Assembly: GCF_040807025.1 (NCBI RefSeq)
Contig: NC_090946.1
Span: 7,234,001-7,298,000 of the forward strand
Length of the DNA stretch: 64,000 nt
From: Struthio camelus
Lineage: Eukaryota > Chordata > Aves > Struthioniformes > Struthionidae
Reading direction: 5' to 3'
Shown here: one piece after another, positions 46,901 to 58,700 of the stretch
Numbering within the stretch: position 1 is the first letter of the stretch
Layout: every line of letters starts with the position of its first letter
Program-made: the position numbers and the translations under genes
The notes under the pieces: generated by a model
The model's database searches: none
Told to the model about the DNA's origin: nothing
What the model saw: only the letters and a program-made list of their open reading frames with translations

Positions 46901-49900
46901 ATCTCTGATTTTCCAGAATTTCCTCACTGTTTATACAGTCCTACCCAGTCTCCAGTAATCCTTGCTGTTTTGCTACATTTGGCATAAAGGAGGGTTACTA
47001 GTCATGATGAAAGCTCTGAAATAGTTGATTTTTTTGAGCAATTTTAAGGCCATCTGCTTACCTCCTCCCTTTCCTTGTCCATGCATGAAATAAATACACA
47101 CACCAAAATCTCCCATTTATCGATTCCCAGAAACATACTTCTCTCCATGTGTTTGGGGACAGCCTGACCTACTGTGCAAAGACAGCCTGATTTACAGCCT
47201 CAGCAAGTTTTTAGTAAGCTCAAAGGCAGGGTGAAGGACAGGACCAGCAGTCCTAGGAAATTCCCATGAGCAGCCAAATCTCTAGGCCCCGTTATCCTGC
47301 TCTCCCCTTTCAAAGTCCACGACATTCTGCACTCACTCGTATTAATGTTTAAGTGCTTAAACACACTTCATTGTACATAGTGCTAGCTTCTGCTAGAGAA
47401 ATAAAATACTCCTGGTCCAAACCCAGACTCCTTCGCAGGCCAGGCTAAGGTGTGTTATTGTGGACCTACAGATCCCCATCCCTCCCTACCATTAATACAT
47501 GCACAAATGCTCAAAGCCCCACATACAAGTACACCAGATTTATCAAGCGCATGTACATACCTTATCCACTCCAACGAGAGTTCTAGAGAGAAGCTGTCCT
47601 ACATGACGCATGCCAAATATGTAACATGCCAGGCTATTCACATTCCAGCACCAGACCACAACACGTTGACTCCTGCAAACCTGGTTACAGTTGTGTGTTG
47701 GCAACATCCAGCCCGCATCCAAGACTGCCAGCAAAGATGCTGGTGGCAAAGTGTTTGGCACTATGGATACACTAGGAGGGCATGTATACATTTGCATCTA
47801 TATACTGCTACTGCAAAACGTCATTACTAAAGCTGGCCAAGGCTCTGTATGAATTGTCACAGGGACCACTGAGGACCGCTTCTCTTCCTGGAGCGTCCTT
47901 CCCCGGTTCCGGTGTTATTCGCACATCCTCAGGGCAAACAGGTAGACCACTGCAGCTCTAAGATGAGGTCGAGGTCACACACAAATCCTTTTCTGCTTAC
48001 AGAGCCTGGTAATGCAAGGGAATTACAAAAAAAGGCCGCTTTATGGACATGGAACTCCAAACATAATACAAAACTTTGATAAGCGCATTCTTTACAGCAG
48101 GGAGAAAGGATTTATGAAGGACAGAGGAAGGAAAACAATCTTCTCCAATGGTTTTGCCCACTGTCCTTCAAGCAAGGCAAACGCATCTATGAAGGCGGAT
48201 AAGTTTTAACTACCACCCCTTCAAATCCCTTGTTTGGCTCTGAACAGGCTAGCAGGCCCTAGGCTGTGGGGCAAAGGAGAAAGGAGAAAGGCTACAGCAG
48301 CACGTACAACAGACCCAGAGACTCTGTTCAAAGGGCTTGGCATGTCTGTCCTGTCCTCAGTATTGACTCAATTAAATCCAACTGGCCAAACTTTGCAGAC
48401 AGGGCTGTCAGTGGGACTGCAAGGTCAAACCTTCCTGCACGGGACGTGGGGTTAGTTGGAGCATAAGGAGAGCAGACCCTCTATCAAAGGAAACTTCTCC
48501 ATAGCACTGGAGAGCTGGGCTCTGCAGGGCGGCATAAGGTATGAGAAAGGAGGAAGAGACTGGAGGAGACGCTTCAGGTCAAGAGCCGGACACGAAGCAC
48601 TTGGATGGCTAAAGGCTGGAGGAGCAGAATCTGATGGCTGTGCCAAGCTCAGAGTCCGTCTCCACGTGGAGGGACTCTTTGGCACGTGGTTACATACCGC
48701 TCCACAGCGGCGTTCCTGCAGCTCTACCTCAGGGAGGGTAGGAGGCCATGGGGCTCCCCTCCCTCAGCTTGCTCGTGAGTTCCACAAAATCAGGACCAAA
48801 AGTGGAGAGTATTGAGGAACCAGCCCTGCACCAGGCAGCCACTGCAGCAAACGGGCACCACTCACTGTCTGCACAGCTGCTGCCCTCCCCACATTTCACT
48901 TGGAAGCTGAGGAGACATCAGGTTCCCCAAAGCGCAAGGGGGAGAAAGGACATTTAGGCTACTTCATTCCTTACCTTCTTCCTTCACAGGCACAGGGGAG
49001 GAAGCCAGGCATGACTGCTCTGCTGGCCCAGGCCCAGGCCATTGCTCTGCCAGATCTCCAGGGGCCAGGAGCACAGAAAGAAGGAAAGGCAAGTGGTGGT
49101 TTCCATTGCAAGAAAACCCCTTCACTCCTCCTCCTCCACTGGATTTTGGAAGAAAGCAATTTGCTCTGCCAGATCCTTGCAGCTAAACTCAGGAAAGATC
49201 GCACACAGCAGCTTCATCTTGCTGGCTCTCTGTGTAACCTCACTCGCCCGCTGCGGCTGCTGTCTGTGAACAAGAAATACTTTGAACCGGGGCTGCCCCT
49301 CCTGCCCTTTGGTAATGGAGAGTTCCCAACCGCTGGAGCTTGGCTAGAAACTCAAACCCTACCACCACCGAGCCAGATGTCTCCTGCATCATGGCAGGAG
49401 ATACTCAGGGCAGGTGCCTCATTCACCTGCTGTCCCAACTTAGGCTGCACCCCCTGGGGGCTTATTTTCCAGCATGAGTTATTCTAATTTATTTCACTCC
49501 CTCTTTCTAGATATGTGTGTCCTCCACATGCTCCTCTATTCAACTCTCAAATAACCTCACTGGATATAATAGCTCTTCTTCCTGTCCCACAACATAGCTG
49601 TTCCTAAGGTCTCCATATAGAATATACACCACAACTGTCTTTAGAGGTCTTTCACTGAAAGCTCAGTCCACACAGCTTTACCCCTCCCAGCTCTACAGAG
49701 GGCTTCCTGACCAGTGCACTGTGCTTCTGGGTTGTGGACAGGCTTATTTAGCAGTGGCTGAGCCCACTTGTTCTCAAGAGAGATGTCATAGTCTTGCTTT
49801 CTCCTGTTAGCTACAGTTTCAAAGCCAACACATTCACCCGCCTTGGTCCTCTTGAGCTCAGCACCATCAGGGCCCAACGTCACACTGAGCGCGACAGCTG

Positions 49901-52900
49901 TCAGCGGGGAACACAAGTGCTAGGAGTGTACGCATGGACAAACACACATGACAAAACTCACTCTTCAGTGAGGCATTTTCAACAGTAACCAAAGGGCTGC
50001 TGTTGCCACACACACACAAACCCAGCAACAGGCCAGGAAGGCTGTACCCATCTAACACAAGATTTTCCACAGCTGGCAAGAAAGGCTACAGAAATACACC
50101 TGCCAAACAGTTGTAGAGAACAAATTAGCAGCCATGTTGCCTTCTCAGAGTCAGGCCAGAGGTGAGGTGGATCACCTACTCCGTAGGTGATCTGAAATGA
50201 AATACTTGCTTTCCCCATGGGGACTCCCTCTCCCTACCTAGGCAGGGCTGACACCAGTGAGGCAGGGCAGTCTCTGCCTAATCTGTCTGTGCCCTCTTGT
50301 GGCTGCCTGGCAATAACAGAGCCATTCTGCACACTGCGACTGCGCTGCACTAGGTAGGGCCAAACCAATGGCGAAAAAGAGGAGAGGCTACTGCCCATTG
50401 CAGAGAACAGACTTGTACATTACTTTTAAACATAGATTCTGGAGGATCCCCCAACATTTGATATCTCACTCTAGAGACAGCTCTCAGTTTGAGATGCATC
50501 TGCTCTAACGCAGGACAATTCAGGTGTTAAAAACCACAGAGCAACGTTACAGTCGTTTGAACCACAAGTGACAGCCCACCCAAGACAGATCAGGGAAGTG
50601 AAACGCAGAGAACAGCGCTGAGTTTGGTTGGCCCTAACTACTCCGACATTATCTGCTGCACCCTGGCAGGCAGCCATCAGGGCCACCTCCTCCACGAAGC
50701 TCTCATCTACCCCGGGGATTCGTTCTGCTGCACCCTGGCAGCTCTCCTCTGCTTATGCACCCTTTCTACTCCAACAACAGTACTGAGAGCACAAGCAGGA
50801 CAGGCAGGCAGCACCACAGTCTGTTTGTGATAGTAAGTTGGTTCCCTTCTCCACATCCAGATGATCTGTCCTGTAAAATGACAACACCTTTAGAAAAGTC
50901 ACAGGACCATCGGTGAGCACAACTGCTTGTCGGTGTCCTCCAGACCTGAGAGGTGGCAGCCCCTTTGTCCGGGCACTCATCGAAGCCAAGATGCCTGTGC
51001 CCTTCTCTCCCTCCCATGATGCGAGACACCAGAGTGCAAATCCAGTCGGGACAAATCTTACTCACCCACGCTGACTTGAACAGGCCAAGGCAGTCTTAGA
51101 GCAGCAACAACTGACCACTCATCCCCTCAGAGGAAGGCAACGCCCACATTTGCACAGGCACGGGAAAACTGCTGAGGCCCAACCACCCCTGAATCAAGCA
51201 TGAATCCAGAGAAAACCCAGGGGCAGGACCAGAGCACCTCTCTTGCCACCGCTGTGCAAGAGCGGAGCCCTACTGCTGCACAGTCTCCCACAGGCACAAG
51301 GGTCCCCGAGGCCTGTCTTTCTCTCACTCGTCCTAATGCAAATTGACCTTTACTACAAGAGCACCCCCAGTTCCTAGGTGAACTGCTACTGTTACAAGGC
51401 CTGATGCTGTTTTTTGCTCTGGCTGTACATCCATCTAGTTTCTCAAAGATCACTGATCTTTTGCTTTTGCCCCTCCACTGCCATCACCAAAGGTACAAGA
51501 GATCTTCCATGTTAATCTCCAAAGCTAAAGGGAGGGCACTGCCTCTGCTGTGGCTCCAAGAGTTGCCCAAGGGCTAGAAGCCTGTCAGGGTGTCCACAGA
51601 CAAGGATGACCCAGCCACAGTCCCCCTTCATCCTCCCAAATAATCTGATGAATTAATCAAGTTAAAAGCCCAGCAAGCTGGGCAATCTGGAGTCCAGTGA
51701 GGATCTAACTGGCACTTCCCCAGCCCTGCAGGATGCCAGCCCTCAGCACTAGGGTTAATCATCACCCAGCAGGGAGAGCAAATGGAGGACTCTTGGGAAA
51801 ATGCAAGAGTTGAGCTATCCTGCCAAACTCAAGCATCAGCCAGTTACAGGAGGGGCAGACTGAAAAAAACAATTTAAAACCCTAATCCCTTAGGACACAC
51901 ATTGGTGAGAGACGTGTAGAGCATAAGCCCACAGGACTCCAGTTGCCCAGAAGGGAGCACTAGCTTCCAGAGCATCTTGCAGCTCAGCAGCACCGCTAAA
52001 AGGCTATTCATTGCCTTCTCTGCCTGCAAGGTTAAAATTTCTAACTACAGAAGGAAGATCCAACTCCTCCAGCTGCTTCACATTGGAAGACAGCATGTTC
52101 TCCCCCGCCCTGCAGCACCTTTAGCCATGTTCCAGCACAAGAGCTCCGCAGCAGACACGGGGCACGGAGCTTGCCACCGAGGCAACCTTTCCCCTTAAGC
52201 TCGCCGTGAACATAAGCAATCCCTGCGAGCCTGCCAGCTGAGGGGAAATCAAAACCTAATATCCACTCTGTCATGCAGTCAAACTGACAGCCCTTCTCTG
52301 CTTCATCCTCTAGCGCTTCTATTGCTTGTTCCTTCCCAGGCAGCCGTAAGGTCGTAAATAGGGAATTTTCAAAGGCTTTTTACTACTCCTCATCACTCAA
52401 CCACTCCTCGCAAACTCCCACCTATTATCCCAGGTCAGACCATGAGCCAGCCAAACTCCCCCATGGCAAGTGGATTTTTCTTTTGGCTACTGAATTCTCA
52501 CACACATATGTACCAGCCTGACCCCTTGAACTGCAACCAGACCTCAGGAGGTTAACAGCAAATGTTTATTTTCCTTTAATGAAGAGTAGGGTGCAACCAT
52601 CCCGCTGTTAACAGAGTAACTTCAGGTTAATTTACAAATTGTTCTTTATGCTTTCTTTTAAATGCAAGACAACCTTATATAATGCATTTGTTTAATTCCT
52701 TTCATCCCAAAGTGCTTTACAAAGTGACGCTGGGCGGGAAAAAACCCCACGGACCAAAACATCTCCTACACAGAGATCATCTCACTTCCACCGCTGCAAT
52801 GCAGCAACACTTGCTGTGCAATGCAGCAGCTAATGGCACAGGGCAACATGTAGACATCCAAAGGTCAGGGGATCAGATCCAAGGGGAAACTACCACGAAT

Positions 52901-53015
52901 GGACTTTACCTGAGCTGAAATCTGCAGCTGGGGAAGAGCATTTCTACTTTTTCCCTCTTGAAAAGCTGATGTCAAATTGCCACGAATCTGAAGACACCAA
53001 CAAAAAAAGTGCAGG
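43960..53015. other. Intergenic sequence between FADS2 and RAB3IL1
   Basis: No FADS3-like desaturase exon is seen: no HPGG, HDxGH, HxxHH or QIEHH coding motif on either strand. It contains a perfect 31-bp tandem duplication at 44831-44892. One 56-codon open stretch behind an acceptor-like site (45631-45801, +) and several 140-195 codon open frames have no recognisable family. Confidence 0.6.
44831..44892 (+). repeat. Perfect 31-bp tandem duplication
   Basis: The 31-base unit beginning CCAACACCACTCTTACC at 44831 is repeated without mismatch from 44862. Two identical copies suggest a recent duplication, likely polymorphic in the population. Confidence 0.9.
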
Positions 53016-55136
53016 TTTATTATCAGCTTAAGACCCAGCCTGACTCTACACCAAAGATGTTTTCTCCATACCGTTACTCCACAGTTGAAACTTATTTCTC
53101 TGTGGAAGAGTAGCAGACACATGCACCCACCTAGCTACGGTCAACAGCATGAGCCAGGGGCACTCAGCTGTGAGGGAGGCAAACGCAGAACCAGGATGGT
53201 AACAGCCACTCTGGCTTCAGCCCTTTCGGAGCGGAAGGTGCGTTCTCCCAGCTCTGGGGATGACAACTGAGGTTTCACGTGGCTACTCACCCTTGGCAAG
53301 TGACGACGTATGCCAGTATGGCTATAAGGAAAGGAGTCCCCTGAGAAGCAACTCAGCAGCATGCAGTAAGTCTCTGCTCAGTGACAGAAAAGCATGCACT
53401 CATGAAGGTCTTCCACAGCAACATTTTCTCAGATCTGCTGTGAAGCTGTCCTTGCATTAGCTCCTAAACCAGAACTTGGTCTTCTCCAGTCTATTCCTCC
53501 CTCCCCTGGACAAAACCACAGCAGCTGTTAGGGTTTTTTTTTTTTCCACTAAAGATACAAAGTTCCTACTGCAGCATCTCCCAGGAGACGACGAAACTCA
53601 GTGGAGCTGAGGCTGGTGATGTGGTTCTGAGCACCAATCTGCTAAGACAGGAGCTCTTATGACAGCAGAGACAGGGTGACATCCCAGAGCAAGAGTGCAG
53701 AAATGCTACATGAGATGAAAGCCCCAGGGTGGTGACAGAGATGATTCCACAGTCACTGAAGGCAGCTAATCAGCATCAAACACTGCCATGGCTTTAACAC
53801 AGTTCTGTATAGACAGGGCCTGGGGCTGAGCTCAAGCTATAGAGGGCCCCTCCCTTCCAAAAGCTTTGGCCACGTCCCTCCCAGCATGTCTTGAGGCATA
53901 CAGAAACAGACTGTGGCCACATCCCTCACACAGGTATACAAAGATGTCTCAGACTTCCCCATTGGGGGATGGTAGCCTGGGAGAAGCTGAATTTCCCCAA
54001 TGGAAGTGAATCTCTAGGCCTGGTGTTATACTGGGGAGGAAATCTCTGGGTCTCAAGACAGAGCCCAACCTAGGCACGCACCTTCTGGACAGAGAAAGAA
54101 GCTGGCTTGGGACCTTGGTTTCTACCGGGACAGTGGGAAGAGCAGTGCCCAAAGCTACCCTCAGCACAAACAGCTCAAAGGCATTTGTCCGTGGCCAAGA
54201 TTTGTATTTAAGAGCACCACAGGTGGCTTTCTGCACCTAGGACTGTCACAGGGCAACATCCCTGAGGGCCTGCATCTGCCTGTGATGACTGCAGCCGATT
54301 CCCTAGGCCAGGAGAAAACATTCTGCACTGACTACAGCCAAGCTGTGGCCAGCTGCGAGTTATACAATTTCCCTGCTCACTTTCTTCTGCTGAAGGCCCC
54401 AGGTGCACAGCTCTGGCCTCAGCTCTGGTCATTTCCCCAGCCCAGATTACAAGAACCCAGTGCCAAATCGCAAGCTAAAAACAGAAACAAAACCCTCTTT
54501 GTGACTCAGCTGGCAGAAAGCTTCTCTTGAAGGCTCCTTAAAAGGAGCAAGGAAGTACTTGGAAACAAGCTGTTCATGGCTCTCCATGAGATTATTGTGT
54601 GCTGCTGGCATTTGCAGGGTCATTAGAGGAGTAAGTGATCAGCAGGGGCTCGGCATATGGCTGGGCAACAGCACCTTCCACCCCAAGGAATGAGTGGACA
54701 GACAGCCAGCATCTGTCCTGAAAGACTTGCTTACAAAGAAGGGAGCCCAAGACTCCTGCCTTGCACAGGACCGGCCTCAGACTATGCCAAAGCAGACTGC
54801 ATATAAAAACAAAAAGTTTAAAAACTGGATATAGACTGCATAAAGGAGACTCCACAGAGGACAGTCCGTAGGTGGCCACCCCGAGAGCAGCCAGGACCAG
54901 CCTGGCTCTGAGAGGGCAGCACGGTGGCTGCATTCCAGTCACAGTTGGAGGAGAAGTGGGACAGCCAAAGGGGAAAGTTGTGCTTCTTGCTCCACGATCA
55001 GCATCAGGCAGAAGGAGCGAAGGAGGGGAGGAAGCAAGGCCCATTACGGGAGAGGCACCACATTCATCTGTTTGGCAAACCATGTTTGGCAGGCCATTTG
55101 AACAGGAGCAGTTTCCTTCCACGCTCAGGCCCCAGC
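53016..55136 (-). other. RAB3IL1: Possible RAB3IL1 3' untranslated region
   Basis: This - strand sequence follows the RAB3IL1 stop. The first AATAAA I find on this strand is the complement of TTTATT at 53016-53021, which would give a 2.1 kb 3'UTR; another lies near 52566. A 248-codon open frame (54592-55338) overlaps the last coding exon in another frame and is not believed to be real. Confidence 0.35.
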
Positions 55137-55219
55137 TTACATCTCGCTGGGAAAAAACCCAAGTTTGGCTAGAGACATCTCCCTCCGGAGCCGCATGACT
55201 TCCCAGTACATCAGCTCCA
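55137..55219 (-). CDS. RAB3IL1: RAB3IL1 last coding exon
   Basis: This 83-nt coding part follows acceptor GCTTTGCAG. It encodes [15 protein letters not shown] and [12 protein letters not shown] and ends at TAA (55137-55139). It matches the conserved Rabin-family C-terminus. Confidence 0.95.
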
Positions 55220-55714
55220 CTGCAAAGCAAAAGGGAGTGGGAAAAGAGGAGGGAAAAAAAACAATGAGCAAGGCACAGCTGGACATGACTTGATTTTGTA
55301 CTATGTTTTTGGCACAGCCCAACCAGAATCATCCACAAAGGGGGGGAAGCAGACCTGCTGGAGGGACCAGCAGGGCAGGCCCATCAGCTTACTCCCATAC
55401 CAGCTCAACCCCAGGGCAAAGCTCCCATCAAGCTGATGAGCAAGGAAGGGGTGGCTACTCTCCCTCCCAGACATTAACCTCTCTTGCCTCTCTTCTGCCA
55501 TTTAACTGTTTCTCAAGGACACAGAGAGTTCAGGGTACCCCAAGCTGGCCCCGTTTCTGCCACGCTGCACAGGACCTTTCAATTGCTCCCAACGGCCCAC
55601 AGAGGGCACTCCCACCACACCCAGCCATTATCCCCTCTTACCATCCTGCCTCACCAAGCCCTGCTGGATATAGCGAATATACGTGAAAAAGTTGCACACC
55701 GCTGTGATCTGAGA

Positions 55715-55752
<38 letters not shown>

Positions 55753-58700
55753 GGAGTCAGCTATAGAACTGCTTTGCCTGTCAAGGGGCCAGCCACAGTA
55801 CCCAGCAGGAGTACTCTCTCAACACACTCAGCACCTGGAAAATAGCACCACAATTCTGTCAGAACGAAAGAGAGGAAGAAAGCTGGTAAAAATAACAAAG
55901 TTCTGGGCATCTGCAATCTCATCCCAAGATATTGCACCACCCAAGGCACATAAAGTGTGCAAGAACTCCAGATTATTGACAGCTTCAGACATAAGCAATC
56001 ACCATTGAAAGTAGCTGCAAAGCCAGGAACTTCCTTCAAGAACACTGTCACCTGCCTGAATGAAAAACTCTGGAGTTAAAGGTTTGTGCAGAAAGTGTGC
56101 GCCCAGGGAGGTAAAGGGAGTTCATGACATACTGCACTGTTTTGGTGCAAGTGACCAAAAAAAAAAAAAAAAAAAAAAGGTCAAATTAAGGCCACAAGGA
56201 AACCCAACAGCCTGTCTCAGAAAGTTGCATGTTTGCAGGGCTGGCTCTTTTGATCTGCAGCTCAGGAAAGCATTCAGGCACACGCTTAATGCTGAGAACC
56301 TGCAGAACAGCACAGGGCATATGCTTTAAAGTGCTCTGCTGAATCAGGACCCCAACAGCAACATTAATAAATGGTTCACTTTCTCCCTGCCCTGTGGAAA
56401 AAAAGGACAGTTTGTTCTCATAGCCATTTGAGTCATTGATCTGTACTGGAACAGTAACAAAAGCCAGCATTTAAAGAGCTGAAAATTAGTCTTCTACAAA
56501 GAATGGGGAAAACAGGAAAAAAAAAAAAAGAAGAAAGAAGATAGGTTCTGTAATGAATTAAACCATGGAAGATTGTCACACTGAAGACAGATTGCCTGAA
56601 GGAACATAAGCTAGAGCACCATACCCCGAGATGGACCCGAGACCTACACCCTAAGCAGCCCTGACCAAGGGCCACCCCAACTCCAGGAACCAAACTCAAC
56701 CCTCACAGGCCTCTGTCAGTTTGAAGGCTGACCCAAGAGCTCTTCCATCTTGGGATTTGGAACAGTTTTGGAGGCCAAGGTACCCTGGGAAGCTGGAAAA
56801 CTTACCCTGGCCCTGCAGGATGGTGAAATGTAGTAGTAATTCCCAGAATCCCCCAGCATGATCCGGTGTTTGCAGGTCCTGGGGAGGCCACTTAGAGCAC
56901 ACTTCCTGCAGGGAAAGAAAAACAACACTGCAGCCTATGGCAATCCAGGGGCACAGCAGAGCTTGGCAATTCAAAAAGCTAAAGAAAATCTCCAAAAAGA
57001 GATGAGAGCAAGAGCTCAGAAACCAGGCCTGCGTCAGCCAGCTTCCAGAAGAAAAAACAGGGCTAATACAAGCCTTTTGCTCCTCAGAAGCTTCCAGAAA
57101 TAGCAGGTTTAGGAGACCTTAGACTACATATTTGGTACCATGAAATAGTCCGTGCCCAAGTAAACAACGATAGTATCCTTTCTGTGGCAGACAGCCTATA
57201 ACCACAGAAAACATGAAATAAGTTAGCCCGAAGCAGTGCATAATAAATATCATCAGGGCTCTGCACATCTCTTCTACATTCCAGGCGAGGCTTTAGCAGG
57301 AGCTTCTGCCCAAGCGTCTCAGTTTTCCTGCTGGGTTACTTACATGCTGCCTGGGGACTAAACCCAGTCTCACAACAGATAATTCCAGCTTTTGAGTAGG
57401 ATCAGCCCCATCACTGGTAGGGCCCTGAAATTCATCTGGACTTGCCACCTTTCTTCAGTGTCCTCCAACGTGGCATTTTCCTCGAGAGGTGTCCCTGCTT
57501 GGACCTTACCATACACCTAAGGCTACAAGGCTACCACGCTCCAGGAAAAACACTTAAGGACAGCTGTTCACCTTGCAAGTGTTACATGGAAACTTCAAAA
57601 GAAAGATTTAAAAGCGAGATCCCCTCTGTGGCACAAGAGGAAGCCAACAGGAATTCTGCGTGACCTCTCAGGCTTTTGTGCCACCCTTTCTCACCACCAA
57701 GCGGCACAAACCATAGTGTCACCAGCTGCTCAAACTGGGAACTCAAAAAAAGCTACATGGCAGCCTTTATGCTGGGCTCCTTTTAATTAATTGGAGCCCA
57801 AATCGAAGCCACTGCACTTGAAGCCACATGGAGTGGCTTTGCACCGATTTCAAAGGTTTCTGAATAAGGCTTGCTAAGAACAAGTCAATCCCTTCTTGTG
57901 CAGGCAGGGTAAAAGCTTAGCTCACAATTGCAAGGAGGTTGCAAGGAGACTGCAGGTCAAGCAGAGAAAACAGAAGTCTTTTCAAGGTGGCCCAGAGCCC
58001 AGGAAGATCAGCAAAGGACGTGATCAGCAAGAGGGGGGCATGCCCCTCTTTTCTTGCAATTTCCCTCCATTATTCACACAAAGCGATGAATGGTTCTCAG
58101 TACCAGCCAGTGGCTTCCTTCATCATCACTTAATGCAGTAAAGCAGAATTGCCTGCTGCATAGTCATTACCACAGTCTCAGAGACCAAGTGTCTGCATGG
58201 TGGAAGAGGGACATCACTCCCCAGCTGCAAGAATTGCTCCAGAGGCCACAAAAGATGACATCGAACACAGCAGCAGACACTCTGGAGAGTTTCTGAGCGT
58301 ATGTCAGTACTTGCTTTCCCCTCCTATCAAGCAAATATTAGCTAACAGATAAAAGTGGAAGCATGGGCTGCAAGCGTTCAGATGCAATGAGATGTGCTCG
58401 CTCCCCAAACATTAACACATCTGAAGAGGACTAAATCCTCAGAAAGTGCAGGACAACCTGTATCTTTCTAAAACGGATACCTTCAAGAGGTCCTTAATTT
58501 AGGCACTGCAGAACATGAGGAAAAAAAGAGAATCCTGCTCGTTACTCCCAGCTGCACTGGTACCACTTCGTGTAACACAAGTTACCACAACTATAGCAAG
58601 GAGTAACCTAAACATGAGAACACCTGCCCTTTGGCACTCCACACACCAAGGTGCCTTGCCAAGCACACCATCAGGCCTCAGCATCTTCTGGACAGACCAG

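Noticed and set aside
48900-49487. 195-codon + strand open frame
   Set aside because: It matches no family that I can recognise and has no credible splice sites. It is probably chance in GC-moderate intergenic DNA.
54592-55338. 248-codon - strand open frame
   Set aside because: It overlaps the RAB3IL1 last exon in a different frame and continues into the 3'UTR. The conserved C-terminus is in the other frame.
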